This document shows, piece by piece, positions 24,255 to 33,144 of a stretch of DNA of 64,000 bases. Every line of letters starts with the position of its first letter. The first letter of the stretch is position 1. The translations under genes and the position numbers were made by a program. The notes beneath the pieces were generated by a model. It had not been told where the DNA came from. It made no database searches and worked only from the letters and a program-made list of their open reading frames with translations. Where the stretch lies: positions 310,001 through 374,000 of the forward strand of contig NZ_JAASRW010000002.1 in the NCBI RefSeq assembly GCF_011761355.1. The letters are read 5' to 3'. The stretch is from Paenibacillus lupini. GTDB taxonomy: Bacteria > Bacillota > Bacilli > Paenibacillales > Paenibacillaceae.

Positions 24255-25550
24255 ATGAGAGGCTTGTCCTTTCGAACAATCATTCTAACTGCAATTGGGG
24301 CAAGCCTTGCCTTGACTGGCTGCAGCCAAAACGATAATAAAGAGACGGTATCCGCTGAAGCTAAGGCGCAGGCTATTCAACTCAATTATTGGACCCCCTT
24401 CAGCGGGGGCGATAATTTATTTATGACCGAAATGGTAGATCAGTTTAATCAAGAGCATGATGATATTCAGGTCGTCCAGATGAATTCACGTCTGGACGAT
24501 TATTATTCACGGCTGAGAACAGCCATTTTATCGGGCAATGCCCCAGATGTTGCTATTATCCATGCGAGCTCATTGCCCCAATTTGTGCAAAACGATTACG
24601 TTGAAGATTTATCTGAGCCTGCCGAAGAGGTGGGTCTAGATTGGAATGTATATAACAAATCGGTTATGAAAGCCGCTTTATTCCAGGGTAAACCTTATGC
24701 AGTGCCGCTGGATACCCATGTGCTTGTCATGTATTACAATAAAACCTTTCTAGAGCAGGCTGGCGTGCTGGATGATCAGGGTAAACCGGCGATTGAAGGC
24801 GGAGAAACAGGGTTTACGAAGTTTCTGACAACGATTAAGCAAGCTGTGCCAAGTGATATCGCACCACTCGCCCAGCCAAGCACACGGATTGATTCTGTCT
24901 GGCTGTGGTGGAGTTTGTACAACCAGATTCAAGGCGGCGGGAAGTTTTATAACGAGGACAGTACAAAAGCAGTGTTTAATAATCCGGCAGCGCTGAAAGC
25001 TTTAAGCTATGTGGAAGGGCTTTATAAAAGCAAGCTCATTCCGCCGAATATTCCTGATGCATTTAAGCTATTTAATGAAGGGAAAGCAGCCGTTCTGATT
25101 AGTGGTGTATGGGCGACTGGCGCACTTGAGAAAAATGAACAGTTGAACTTCGGCGTTGTTCCGCTGCCAACCATCTATGAGAAGCCGGCCGCATGGGCAG
25201 ATTCGCATACATTAACGATTCCTGCTCAGCACGAGATGACACCTGAGAAGCGCGAAGCCGCGATGACCTTTATGAAATGGCTGGCCGAGCACGGTGCCAA
25301 ATGGGCAGAGGCAGGCCATGTACCAAGCGTAAGTGCGATATTGGACACAGATGCTTTCAAAGCGCTTGACTACAGAAGTGATTATGCGGAAGCGGCGAAC
25401 GCGGTAGCCTTCTGGCCGAAGCATACGAAACAGCATAGCTTGATTGAAGTTATCATCCGACAGTTCGAGCGAATGATTTATGGTCAGCAGACACCAGAGC
25501 AGGCGCTTCAAGCAACTGAGGCGCAGATTAATCTCGAGTTGTCGAAGTGA
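24255..25550 (+). CDS. ABC sugar-transporter substrate-binding lipoprotein 2
   Basis: The 431-residue protein has lipobox ALTGC (Cys23) and a family 1 solute-binding domain. The segment NYWTPFSGGDNLFM closely parallels the first lipoprotein of the operon. The site AGGAGG lies about 8 nt before the ATG. Having a second binding protein between the GH43 and the histidine kinase genes suggests either a second ligand for the same permeases or a sensor partner for the kinase. No second permease pair is present, which favours sharing. Confidence 0.85.
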   Translation: MRGLSFRTIILTAIGASLALTGCSQNDNKETVSAEAKAQAIQLNYWTPFSGGDNLFMTEMVDQFNQEHDDIQVVQMNSRLDDYYSRLRTAILSGNAPDVAIIHASSLPQFVQNDYVEDLSEPAEEVGLDWNVYNKSVMKAALFQGKPYAVPLDTHVLVMYYNKTFLEQAGVLDDQGKPAIEGGETGFTKFLTTIKQAVPSDIAPLAQPSTRIDSVWLWWSLYNQIQGGGKFYNEDSTKAVFNNPAALKALSYVEGLYKSKLIPPNIPDAFKLFNEGKAAVLISGVWATGALEKNEQLNFGVVPLPTIYEKPAAWADSHTLTIPAQHEMTPEKREAAMTFMKWLAEHGAKWAEAGHVPSVSAILDTDAFKALDYRSDYAEAANAVAFWPKHTKQHSLIEVIIRQFERMIYGQQTPEQALQATEAQINLELSK

Positions 25551-25560
25551 GGGTGATAGG

Positions 25561-27348
25561 ATGAATCTTCTTAAGCGTCCACAACATTGGTTCAAAAACC
25601 TGGCACTCGCACGCAAGCTCATCCTTATAAATGTACTGCTGATCGTTGTCCCGCTTGGGGTAATTGGAGCCTGGTCGTTCTCGATCTTCGCTTCCAAAAT
25701 GGAAGAGCAGGTAGGTAAATATCAGCTTCAGATGCTGAAGCAAGTGACGCTGAATATTGATACCTATATGAATGAACTTAATCGGCTGTCGCTCATGCCG
25801 TATCAATACCAGGAGATTTTAGATTTTCTCGGTACCTCCCGAGACCCTGGAGAAGCGCTGACCTTGCAGGAGATCGATGATCTGAACAACTTTGTCTCCA
25901 AAGTATTCCTGAACGGACGCGTCGATATTATGGGCATTTCGTTATTTGGTGAACATGGAGCCTCTTATGTCGTGCTGCCGGAAAGCCAATATATGACGAC
26001 CTATCAGCTTGGCGGTAATCCAGAATGGCTCGATAAAGCAAAGGGAAGATTCGGCCAGCCAACCTTCATCACGACACATGATGTGAAGTCGACAAGCGGA
26101 ACGGTGTACAAGGTGTTCTCCATCGCCCGTGAGCTCCGCAGCTTTGACAGCGGAGATACACTTGGCTATATCGTTATCGATATTGATCCTGCGGCGGTCC
26201 GTAAACTGCTGTCACAGGTAAGCCTTGGAAGCAAGGAATCTCTGTACATGACTGACAGTGTGGGGGATCTGGTGCTGCGTAAGGAAAAAACAGCGATTTA
26301 TCCTGTTATAGAAGGACTTACGCAGGAAGGGGTCTCGCATCATAAAGTAGACGGGAAAAGCCTGTTGGTTGCTCATGTCAATTCGGAAGTGACGGGATGG
26401 ACAACCGTTGGTGTCGTTCCTATATCAGAGCTTATGAAGGACAGTGTTGTTGTCCGCAACTCCATTTTACTCATTGGCGGAATCTGTATCAGCTTAGCTG
26501 TACTGTTGTCCGTCGTGATCGCCTTCCGGATTACGAGTCCACTTCGGATGCTGCGTACGTTGATGCGCAAGGTGGAGCGGGGCGATCTGAAGGTATCTTT
26601 CCCAGTCAAGCAATGGGATGAGGTTGGTCAGCTGGGTAGCGCTTTTAACATGATGGTATCGCATTTGAGCGAGCTGGGTTACCGGTTGTATGAAACGGAG
26701 ATTCGGGAAAAGGATGCCGAAATTGCAGCACTGCAAAGCAAGATCAACCCGCATTTTCTATACAATACGCTTGGCTCAATCTCCATGTATGCCGAGGTAG
26801 AAGGCAACCAGGAGGTTGTTAAGATGACGAATAATTTAAGCCGTCTGCTCCGCTACTCGTTAAGCGGCCGCAAGGACACGGTGACACTGCGCGATGAGAT
26901 GGATCATGTTCAAGGCTATATGACAATTCAAAAAATGCGCTACGAGGAACGAATTGATTTCCGTGTGGAGGTTGATGAAGCCTTGTATAGCTGCCCGGTT
27001 ATTCCTCTTATGATTCAACCGATTGTGGAGAACGCCATTAATCATGGGCTGGACAAAGGGATCGGAGAGGGTCTTATCCGGCTTTCCTGTTATCAGGAGC
27101 AAGGGGTATTGACCATCGTCATTGAGGATGATGGAATTGGCATGACCAGCGAGCAGCTGAGCACGATTCGTTATAGGCTGGAGAAAATTCATGATCTTGG
27201 CGGCACAACCGGCAACGGTCTTATGAACGTGCACCGCAGAATCAGGCTGCATTATGGGGAGCAATACGGACTTCAGCTGGAAAGTATGCCTTTCCAAGGA
27301 CTTAAGGTCATTATAAATATGCCAATCGCTTATTCCATGACAGGTTAG
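25561..27348 (+). CDS. YesM-type sensor histidine kinase
   Basis: The 595-residue protein starts at ATG 25561 (GAGGGTGATAGG site; the longer ORF from 25480 overlaps the previous gene). TM1 is about 20-40, an extracellular sensor domain about 41-300, TM2 about 300-320 and a HAMP linker about 320-375. A His_kinase domain with INPHFLYNTL (His398) and a HATPase domain with IEDDGIGM and a glycine-rich GTTGNGLMN follow. Such kinases sense sugars, often with a binding lipoprotein, and signal to the adjacent AraC-type regulator. The regulator gene starts 12 nt later. Confidence 0.9.
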   Translation: MNLLKRPQHWFKNLALARKLILINVLLIVVPLGVIGAWSFSIFASKMEEQVGKYQLQMLKQVTLNIDTYMNELNRLSLMPYQYQEILDFLGTSRDPGEALTLQEIDDLNNFVSKVFLNGRVDIMGISLFGEHGASYVVLPESQYMTTYQLGGNPEWLDKAKGRFGQPTFITTHDVKSTSGTVYKVFSIARELRSFDSGDTLGYIVIDIDPAAVRKLLSQVSLGSKESLYMTDSVGDLVLRKEKTAIYPVIEGLTQEGVSHHKVDGKSLLVAHVNSEVTGWTTVGVVPISELMKDSVVVRNSILLIGGICISLAVLLSVVIAFRITSPLRMLRTLMRKVERGDLKVSFPVKQWDEVGQLGSAFNMMVSHLSELGYRLYETEIREKDAEIAALQSKINPHFLYNTLGSISMYAEVEGNQEVVKMTNNLSRLLRYSLSGRKDTVTLRDEMDHVQGYMTIQKMRYEERIDFRVEVDEALYSCPVIPLMIQPIVENAINHGLDKGIGEGLIRLSCYQEQGVLTIVIEDDGIGMTSEQLSTIRYRLEKIHDLGGTTGNGLMNVHRRIRLHYGEQYGLQLESMPFQGLKVIINMPIAYSMTG

Positions 27349-27360
27349 GAGGACAAGCCA

Positions 27361-28986
27361 ATGCCTACCATTCTTATAGTTGATGATGAAGCTATTTTTC
27401 GTAAGGGTCTACGTAAAATCGTCGAGTCCTCTTCCGGCAGTTGGCAGGTTGTCGGCGAAGCAAGGGATGGGTATGAAGCACTTGAAATGGTAGAGAGCTT
27501 ACAGCCCGACGTACTTCTGACCGATATCCGCATGCCCCGGATGGATGGACTGCAATTGATTCAAATTACGAAGAAGCGGTTCCCGAATCTGCTCGTCATT
27601 GTGCTCAGCGGCTTTGATGAGTTTACGTACCTGCAGCAGTCGCTGCGCCATGGGGTTCGGGATTACCTAATGAAGCCGGTGGAGCGGGAAGAGTTGTTCA
27701 AGACACTAGATCGACTCGAAAGTGAGCTGGCTAAGGTTCAGACGACAACAGAGGTTTATGCAGCTGAGCCTGCAGATGCACGGATGATCCGTCAGCATGT
27801 GAGCGAGCATCTGGTTGCCGGGCTTCTGAAGGGCTACGTGAATGAAGGGGATTTGGCGCTTCTAGCAAGAATCGGCCTAACCTTTACGGAGCCCAACTTT
27901 GCCTGCATGCTTATCAAGCTGGACAAGGATGCCCTGGATCAAGAACGATATGATAAAGCAGATCCAAGCTTATTCCAGCTGTATATTCAACAGATCGTTC
28001 AGGAATTGCTCGACCAGCGTGCCAAAGGTTTTTCGTTTATTTTATCAGAGACAGAAGTCGTTGCTCTTGTGAATGTGGCCAGTCAGCATGAGGCAGGAAA
28101 TCCACTCTTTGAGCTGTCGGAGACTATTCGCAGGCGCATGATTTCGTTATCGAGATTGACAGTCACGATTGGCTTAGGTCGGACGGTTAGTGGGATCAAG
28201 GAGATCCCGCGCTCGTTCCAGGAAGCGAAGATCGCGCAGCTGCATCGGTTAATTGTAGGCGGAGATAGAGTTATCAGTTATGAACGGATGAATGAAGGTA
28301 ATGAAGAACTAGCATGGAACTCAACACGAGAGCATGCGCTCGAACAGCTGGAGTCATCCATTCACGAAGGAAAGCCTGAGCAGACGATCCAGCATGTTGT
28401 CACCTTCATCACGAGTCTTTGTTTACAGGCAAAGAGCCCTGAGATCATTCATCAGCAAATATGCAAGCTGCTTATTCATGGATACGAGGAAGCAGAGAAG
28501 TTAGGGCTTACGAAAAGCTGGCTTGGTGAACGGACCATTCAAGCTGTGCTGCTGGAGATTTGCTCGCTTAACTCACGCGCTGAGCTTATTGAATGCTGCC
28601 GTTCTTATCTTGGCAGACTGTCGGAGTGTATCGCGTACGGGCAGCGGCATTCCGATCATGATCCGATTGAAAAGGTCATTCGTTTTGTCAATCAGCATTA
28701 CCAGGAGCCACTGTCACTGAAGCATGTGGCGGAGCATGTTTTCCTGAATCCTGCTTATTTGTCTACCTTATTCAAGCAGCGTACAGGAACATCTCTAGTG
28801 GAATATTGGACCGATCTGAGAGTGAGCGATGCGAAGAAACGTCTCGTCACCTCGAATGAGAAAGTGACGGTTATTGCAGAGAGTACAGGCTTCGGGAATA
28901 TCCGGCATTTCAACCGTGTATTCAAAAGCGTTACAGGATTCGCGCCTAACGATTACCGTGAGCAGGCTCGGTCACTGAAGGTATAA
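27361..28986 (+). CDS. YesN-type response regulator with AraC DNA-binding domain
   Basis: Of 541 residues, about 3-120 form a receiver (VDDEAIFR, phospho-Asp55 in LLTDIRMPRMDG, and Lys in LMKPVER). A middle region of about 250 residues has no clear motif. Two AraC helix-turn-helix motifs lie at about 440-541 (IEKVIRFVNQHYQEPLSLKHVAEHVFLNPAYLS). It probably activates the operon that starts with the binding protein at 19.1 kb. A terminator ends the operon. Confidence 0.9.
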   Translation: MPTILIVDDEAIFRKGLRKIVESSSGSWQVVGEARDGYEALEMVESLQPDVLLTDIRMPRMDGLQLIQITKKRFPNLLVIVLSGFDEFTYLQQSLRHGVRDYLMKPVEREELFKTLDRLESELAKVQTTTEVYAAEPADARMIRQHVSEHLVAGLLKGYVNEGDLALLARIGLTFTEPNFACMLIKLDKDALDQERYDKADPSLFQLYIQQIVQELLDQRAKGFSFILSETEVVALVNVASQHEAGNPLFELSETIRRRMISLSRLTVTIGLGRTVSGIKEIPRSFQEAKIAQLHRLIVGGDRVISYERMNEGNEELAWNSTREHALEQLESSIHEGKPEQTIQHVVTFITSLCLQAKSPEIIHQQICKLLIHGYEEAEKLGLTKSWLGERTIQAVLLEICSLNSRAELIECCRSYLGRLSECIAYGQRHSDHDPIEKVIRFVNQHYQEPLSLKHVAEHVFLNPAYLSTLFKQRTGTSLVEYWTDLRVSDAKKRLVTSNEKVTVIAESTGFGNIRHFNRVFKSVTGFAPNDYREQARSLKV

Positions 28987-29020
28987 GTAATTCCTTATTA
29001 TATTGAAAAAACAAACATAG

Positions 29021-29060
29021 ATAGCCATTCAGGTTTAATCACTGAACGGCTATTTTTTAT
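29021..29060 (+). terminator. Terminator of the seven-gene transporter operon
   Basis: ATAGCCATTCAG (29021-29032) pairs with CTGAACGGCTAT (29042-29053, one mismatch), followed by TTTTTTATTTT. Confidence 0.85.
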
Positions 29061-29063
29061 TTT

Positions 29064-29411
29064 AAGAATAGATGATTGAGAAACCTTCATTCATTGGTGA
29101 CCACAACAAAAATAATGTTATTGCGTTTTTAAGAGATATATCAGATGAAGAAAGATGCAATGCTGCACAGAGAAAGAAGTCGACCATCTTGGTGGTCGGT
29201 CTATTCAATTTATTAGCTAATGAATACTTACCTATAATTTTTGTGAGAAAGTTCATAAGGTTCACCCGAAACATCTGAATATCTTCATGTTGAAGTATGA
29301 ACTTTTATACTTATATAGGTTCATCATTTTTACTTATACTAAAAGCATCCCAGTACGGGATTGGCGATTGAATCGCTATCTACAACATGAATTAAAGGGG
29401 GATTTTCAGTT
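29064..29411 (+). other. Intergenic stretch without a supported gene
   Basis: Two opposite 68-70 codon ORFs overlap here; neither has a ribosome-binding site or a recognisable motif. The only structure seen is CGACCA-TCTTGG-TGGTCG (about 29189-29206) and a small ATCCC-AGTAC-GGGAT hairpin shortly before the next gene. The promoter of the membrane-protein gene is expected in the AT-rich part near 29300. Confidence 0.4.
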
Positions 29412-30017
29412 ATGACACAAACATCAAGTACGATTCCAAGAGCCGCAGTGGTTGGAACGGCATCCGGTGTTTTTTTTATGGCACTTTTCGGTACTTTGTG
29501 GGCGTACACTGGAATTATGGGACTGCAGGGCTGGGGGCTTCCATTGTTGTTAGTTATTGCAATAATCATGGGAGTGTCACTGTTCATCAGCGGATTTTCA
29601 CTAATAATTGCATCTCGACAATTAACGAATCAGGCCTCCACAACTGACGTAAGGTTAGGGAAGCGTACAAGGCTATGGTTCAACCTTATTTTCGCGGCGG
29701 AAGGAATAGCTATAGCAATCGCGATTGCTATTTGCAATAATACTGAGAGCACTGAATTAATCCCTCTTGTAATAGCTATTATTGTCGGCGTTCATTTTTT
29801 TCCGTTGGCTCCTCTATTCCAAGTCAAATTTTATTATTGGACAGGCGCACTTCTTTGTTTGCTCCCTATCGTTATACGGCTATTCGTGCCTGCGGAGTTC
29901 ACGTTAGGGGAACATCAGATCAATGCATATATGTCTATAACAGGCATTGGCTCTGCTCTGATCCTATGGGCAACTGGACTGATCATATGGCGAATAGGAA
30001 GAAGATTGGTTAGATGA
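29412..30017 (+). CDS. Six-helix integral membrane protein of unknown function
   Basis: The 201-residue protein is strongly hydrophobic, with segments at about 12-34, 40-62, 88-105, 113-130, 138-155 and 172-192, and short basic loops. An AAAGGGGG site precedes the ATG. It has no transporter motif I recognise. It stands alone between a terminator and a hairpin (30098). Confidence 0.65.
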   Translation: MTQTSSTIPRAAVVGTASGVFFMALFGTLWAYTGIMGLQGWGLPLLLVIAIIMGVSLFISGFSLIIASRQLTNQASTTDVRLGKRTRLWFNLIFAAEGIAIAIAIAICNNTESTELIPLVIAIIVGVHFFPLAPLFQVKFYYWTGALLCLLPIVIRLFVPAEFTLGEHQINAYMSITGIGSALILWATGLIIWRIGRRLVR

Positions 30018-30097
30018 TGCCGATCAGAATAAACGGATATAATTTCAGTAAATGACTTATTTTTCTGAGAAACTACAGTTGAATAGCCAAACAGATG

Positions 30098-30126
30098 AAG
30101 CTGCCGGCCACGATAGGCAGCTTTGC
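30098..30126 (+). terminator. Hairpin terminator, member of a GCTGCC repeat family
   Basis: AAGCTGCC (30098-30105) pairs with GGCAGCTT (30116-30123), followed by TGCTTTG. The flank GTTGAATAGCCAAAC-GATGAAGCTGCCGG recurs almost unchanged before the hairpin at 38417. The rest of the 320-nt gap 30018-30337 shows no gene. Confidence 0.55.
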
Positions 30127-30337
30127 TTTGTTGTGTAAAAGGACAGATATCAAGGACAATCTCTTGTTCTTCGATGCTTTCGGAAAATATTGACTAGGTG
30201 CTTACTTATGGTGTTCAGCGTAATGGGGCTATCAGCGATAATGCAAAAGCGTGAGTGACACGTATGCTATAAAAAAATTAACTTCAATTGTAACGAACTA
30301 TTAATTTATTGGATATATAGTCGAAGGGAGTGAGGAA

Positions 30338-30817
30338 GTGGCGGAGGATATAGAAAAAATCTATAAAAATTATGCAAAAAGTGTCTACCGATATTTACTT
30401 AGCCTTACTCATGATGAAGATTTGGCTGAGGAATTAACAGAGGAAACATTTTACCGCGCTGTATACTCGATTCATACCTACAACGGCTCCTGCAAAATAA
30501 GTGTTTGGCTTTGCCAGATCGCTAAGCACGTGTGGTATCAGGAACTTGGGAAAAGAAAAAGGCATCCAAACGAAGAGTTACACGAAGAGATCCCTTCTCC
30601 GAATATGTCGCCGGAAGAAGCCACCTTGTTCCAAAGTAACAAAATGGACTTGTATCGAGCTATTCACAAATTGAGTGAACCTATGAGAGAAATTGTACAT
30701 ATGCGTATATCCGGTGAATTTTCCTTCGCAGAAATAGGTGAAATACTGGGAAAAAGTGAAAATTGGGCACGTGTCACTTTCTACCGAGCAAAACAAAAAA
30801 TTATGGAGGTGTTATAA
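30338..30817 (+). CDS. ECF-type RNA polymerase sigma factor
   Basis: The 159-residue protein has sigma-70 region 2 at about 5-70 (YKNYAKSVYRYLLSLTHDEDLAEELTE split over the core) and region 4 at about 100-155 (REIVHMRISGEFSFAEIGEILG). Region 3 is missing, as in ECF factors. The start is GTG 30338 with GGGAGTGAGG upstream. Its stop is directly followed by the ATG of a zinc-finger anti-sigma factor, the standard ECF pair. The signal and regulon are unknown; the adjacent degraded genes give no hint. Confidence 0.85.
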   Translation: MAEDIEKIYKNYAKSVYRYLLSLTHDEDLAEELTEETFYRAVYSIHTYNGSCKISVWLCQIAKHVWYQELGKRKRHPNEELHEEIPSPNMSPEEATLFQSNKMDLYRAIHKLSEPMREIVHMRISGEFSFAEIGEILGKSENWARVTFYRAKQKIMEVL

Positions 30818-31426
30818 ATGATCAAATGCCATATTGTCCAAGACCTTTTGCCAAGTTATATAGACGGCTTGCTCAGTGCGGAAACTGAACATGACATCCA
30901 GCAACACTTACAGGAATGCGAAACATGCCGTGTGCTTCATGCTAAACTGTCCACTTCGTTAGACAACGCCAATTTACATGTAAATAAGAAGGAAATTGAT
31001 TTTTTAAAGAAGGTACGAAAAATAACAACGAAGAAAGTGGTAACGGGATTAGTAATACTCCTGTTGATTTTTGCCCTGTTAACTTACTTTTTCGCCATAG
31101 GCTCACCTGTCACCAAGACAGATCTCATCTATACAACCAACGTTAAGGGGGACATGTGGCAAATAAATATGGAGCTTACTAACGGCAAAGCCTTGCTTGT
31201 GAAAACAGAAACGATTTATGGCGAAAAAGACAGCAATGGTATCAAGCCTGTTATTGGTGTGCTTGTAAAACCTCGCGAATTGCTGCCTTCACCAGTCCTG
31301 GAAAGCGACAATACCTCCTTTATGTTTGGCAGCACGACTGACAGCTTCAACAAGCATGATTATAAAGTCATTCTCCGGTTAGGAGACGGTGACATTGTTT
31401 TTACATCAGATAACTATGACAAGTAA
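30818..31426 (+). CDS. Zinc-finger membrane anti-sigma factor
   Basis: The 202-residue protein begins with an anti-sigma zf-HC2 domain (CHIVQDLLPSYIDGLLS, then HLQECETC with the H-x3-C-x2-C ligands). One membrane helix lies at about 70-92 (VVTGLVILLLIFALLTYFFA) and an outside domain of about 110 residues follows. No gap separates it from the sigma gene, and its GGAGGTG site lies within the end of that gene, so translation is coupled. It should hold the sigma factor at the membrane until a signal triggers release. Confidence 0.8.
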   Translation: MIKCHIVQDLLPSYIDGLLSAETEHDIQQHLQECETCRVLHAKLSTSLDNANLHVNKKEIDFLKKVRKITTKKVVTGLVILLLIFALLTYFFAIGSPVTKTDLIYTTNVKGDMWQINMELTNGKALLVKTETIYGEKDSNGIKPVIGVLVKPRELLPSPVLESDNTSFMFGSTTDSFNKHDYKVILRLGDGDIVFTSDNYDK

Positions 31427-31504
31427 GGGCAGGATTGCTAAATCACTGCACGAATACCTTAGATATGACTGATATCACTAGGTTTGTAAAAAAGAACTTT
31501 TGAA

Positions 31505-31732
31505 GTGATTAACTTGAAGCAAGGATTAATCGTTTTTCTAAATGGAACTTCAAGTTCCGGAAAGACATCCATATCAACAGAACTATTACGCTTTAATGAG
31601 TATGAAATTGAACTAAATACTGAAACCCTGAGACCAGACGAATGCGCCAATATGATATTAGATTTTATTAGATCAAATCGTGAATGCTCTGCTTTTAAGA
31701 AGTTAAATAAAAGAAGTGTTGGTGTTTCATAG
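31505..31732 (+). pseudogene. Internally deleted chloramphenicol-phosphotransferase-like P-loop gene
   Basis: The 75-codon frame opens with GLIVFLNGTSSSGKTSIS, the P-loop start of CPT-family kinases (usually about 175-190 residues). It then jumps after about residue 30 to YEIELNTETLRPDECANMI, which resembles the C-terminal YD-x-E-V-D-T-x-x-x-x-P-E-E-C end of the same family. The middle, with catalytic and substrate residues, is missing. The start is GTG with no good site. I infer a decayed gene with an internal deletion of about 100 codons, or a short P-loop relic. Confidence 0.55.
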
Positions 31733-31847
31733 AAACCGTATCCTTCAGAGAACACCAAGTTCACGCTTCGGGGGATTTGACAGAGTTCATTACGTTAACG
31801 TGAACAATAGCTCAATAACTACAAGCCTTACAATGGAGGGTATAACT

Positions 31848-32147
31848 ATGTATTACGATGCGATGAGAAAGATTTTGTATGTAATGATTCTAGCAGGAAT
31901 TTTTTTAATTATTCTTGGGTTATGGCAATACCTTCCTCATACACACTCATCCGAAACCCCTAATAGTGTGTATATGTCGATAACAGCAAAGAGGGTTGTA
32001 TTTCCATTACTCGGTGTCATTCTAACAGCACTTGGTATTACATTATTAAAGTTTGTTGGTGAGGTTAAAAAAGAAACTCTCTCGCTTAGAGATGAGATAA
32101 TAAATTTAACAAAAAAGGTAGAAAAGAATTCCAATAACAGTTTCTAA
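31848..32147 (+). CDS. Small two-helix membrane protein, unknown function
   Basis: The 99-residue protein starts at ATG 31848 (AATGGAGGG site); the ORF from 31716 overlaps the degraded gene. Two hydrophobic helices (about 10-28 and 48-68) are followed by a charged amphipathic tail (VKKETLSLRDEIINLTKKVEK), probably a coiled coil. No family is recognised. Confidence 0.6.
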   Translation: MYYDAMRKILYVMILAGIFLIILGLWQYLPHTHSSETPNSVYMSITAKRVVFPLLGVILTALGITLLKFVGEVKKETLSLRDEIINLTKKVEKNSNNSF

Positions 32148-32346
32148 ATTTACTTGGTTCGTTAAAGGAAACGTTAGATCCAGAGAAATGCAGCAAACCA
32201 AAAGAAGTATAAATGAAGATGAAGAAGCAAGTAGCGTAAAGATAACTTTGAATGTTTGGTCTTAGAGTTTGATGAAGAGAATTTCGTGCTGTCGCTGGTA
32301 TTTTAGGACAGAATAACGTAAGGATAGACATGTATATTCTACGCAA

Positions 32347-32386
32347 AATGAAGCCACCCAAGGATACGGGTGGCTTCATTTTTTTG
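32347..32386 (+). terminator. Intrinsic terminator
   Basis: AATGAAGCCACCC (32347-32359) pairs perfectly with GGGTGGCTTCATT (32368-32380), followed by TTTTTTG. It lies 200 nt after the small membrane gene. The rest of 32148-32457 has no gene. Confidence 0.85.
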
Positions 32387-32409
32387 TTCCAACTTGCATT
32401 TAATATAAG

Positions 32410-32427
32410 TATGCGATATATTGCATA
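32410..32427 (+). promoter_or_regulatory. Candidate GntR operator
   Basis: TATGC-GATATATT-GCATA is an inverted repeat (5 bp arms, 8 nt apart) inside a longer alternating AT tract, 31-48 nt before the GntR start. It fits autoregulation by a FadR-type dimer. Confidence 0.4.
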
Positions 32428-32457
32428 TATGTAAACGAAAAAGTAAGGATGATAACA

Positions 32458-33123
32458 ATGCCAGTACCTAAAGGATTTATCTCGCCAGTACGGATGTCCG
32501 CTAAAGAAAGGGCCTTCTCCCAAATTCAACGCTGGATTATCGATGGCACGTTGCAACCTGGTGAAAAACTTATCGATGCTGAATTGGCTGAGTCGCTTGG
32601 TGTAAGCCGCACACCTATTAGGGAAGCATTTCAGCTACTTGAAGTACAGGGGCTTGTTTCCATGCATCCTGGAAAAGAAACCAAAGTAACGGAAATTGAG
32701 AAGGACGACATCTTTAAAATGTATTCTACGATGGCAGTTCTTCAGGCTTTAGCAGCAGAAACTGCCGCAAAAGTGATAGTTCCTGAGCAGATCGAGCAAC
32801 TGCGCGCGATTAATTTAGAATTTGCTAACGCGATTAAGAGTGGTCAAGCTTACCAAGCCATGGAGGTGGATGAACAGTTTCATAATCTTATTGTGGAGCT
32901 TTCCGATAATTCTTATGTCGCTTCATTCAGCGCATCGCTTCAGATTCATAAACGACGCTTTAAATACGTGTTCCTAAAGCAGCCGGTTGCTGCGACACAA
33001 GCTTCAGTTGATGAGCATGCTTTGATTATTACAGCTTTCGAAAAGAACGATAGTGACCTCGCTCAAGCCATTATAAAGCAAAATTTCATTCGTCCGATGC
33101 AGGAACTATACGGGCTACTTTAA
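32458..33123 (+). CDS. GntR-family (FadR/FCD subfamily) transcriptional regulator
   Basis: The protein has about 221 residues. A winged helix lies at about 10-75 (AFSQIQRWIIDGTLQPGEKL, then ESLGVSRTPIREAFQLLEVQG), followed by an all-helical FCD effector domain (about 85-221). FCD regulators usually sense small carboxylic acids. ATG 32458 sits well behind AAGGATG; ATG 32449 overlaps it. The ilvD-type dehydratase gene begins 21 nt after the stop, so the two are an operon and the regulator probably senses the dehydratase's substrate or product. Confidence 0.8.
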   Translation: MPVPKGFISPVRMSAKERAFSQIQRWIIDGTLQPGEKLIDAELAESLGVSRTPIREAFQLLEVQGLVSMHPGKETKVTEIEKDDIFKMYSTMAVLQALAAETAAKVIVPEQIEQLRAINLEFANAIKSGQAYQAMEVDEQFHNLIVELSDNSYVASFSASLQIHKRRFKYVFLKQPVAATQASVDEHALIITAFEKNDSDLAQAIIKQNFIRPMQELYGLL

Positions 33124-33144
33124 AACAGAAAGGGGCAAACAAAG

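Noticed and set aside
29062..29278. Two overlapping opposite ORFs of about 70 codons
   Set aside because: Neither has a Shine-Dalgarno site, motif or plausible partner, and they mirror each other. One might be a gene relic, but nothing supports it.
30289..30323. Autoregulatory ECF promoter (TGTAAC ... TAGTCG) before the sigma gene
   Set aside because: The spacing is 23 nt, too long for ECF promoters, which usually have about 16-17 nt.
32086..32556. 156-codon minus-strand ORF
   Set aside because: It runs through a clear terminator and the GntR operator region and is antisense to real gene ends.
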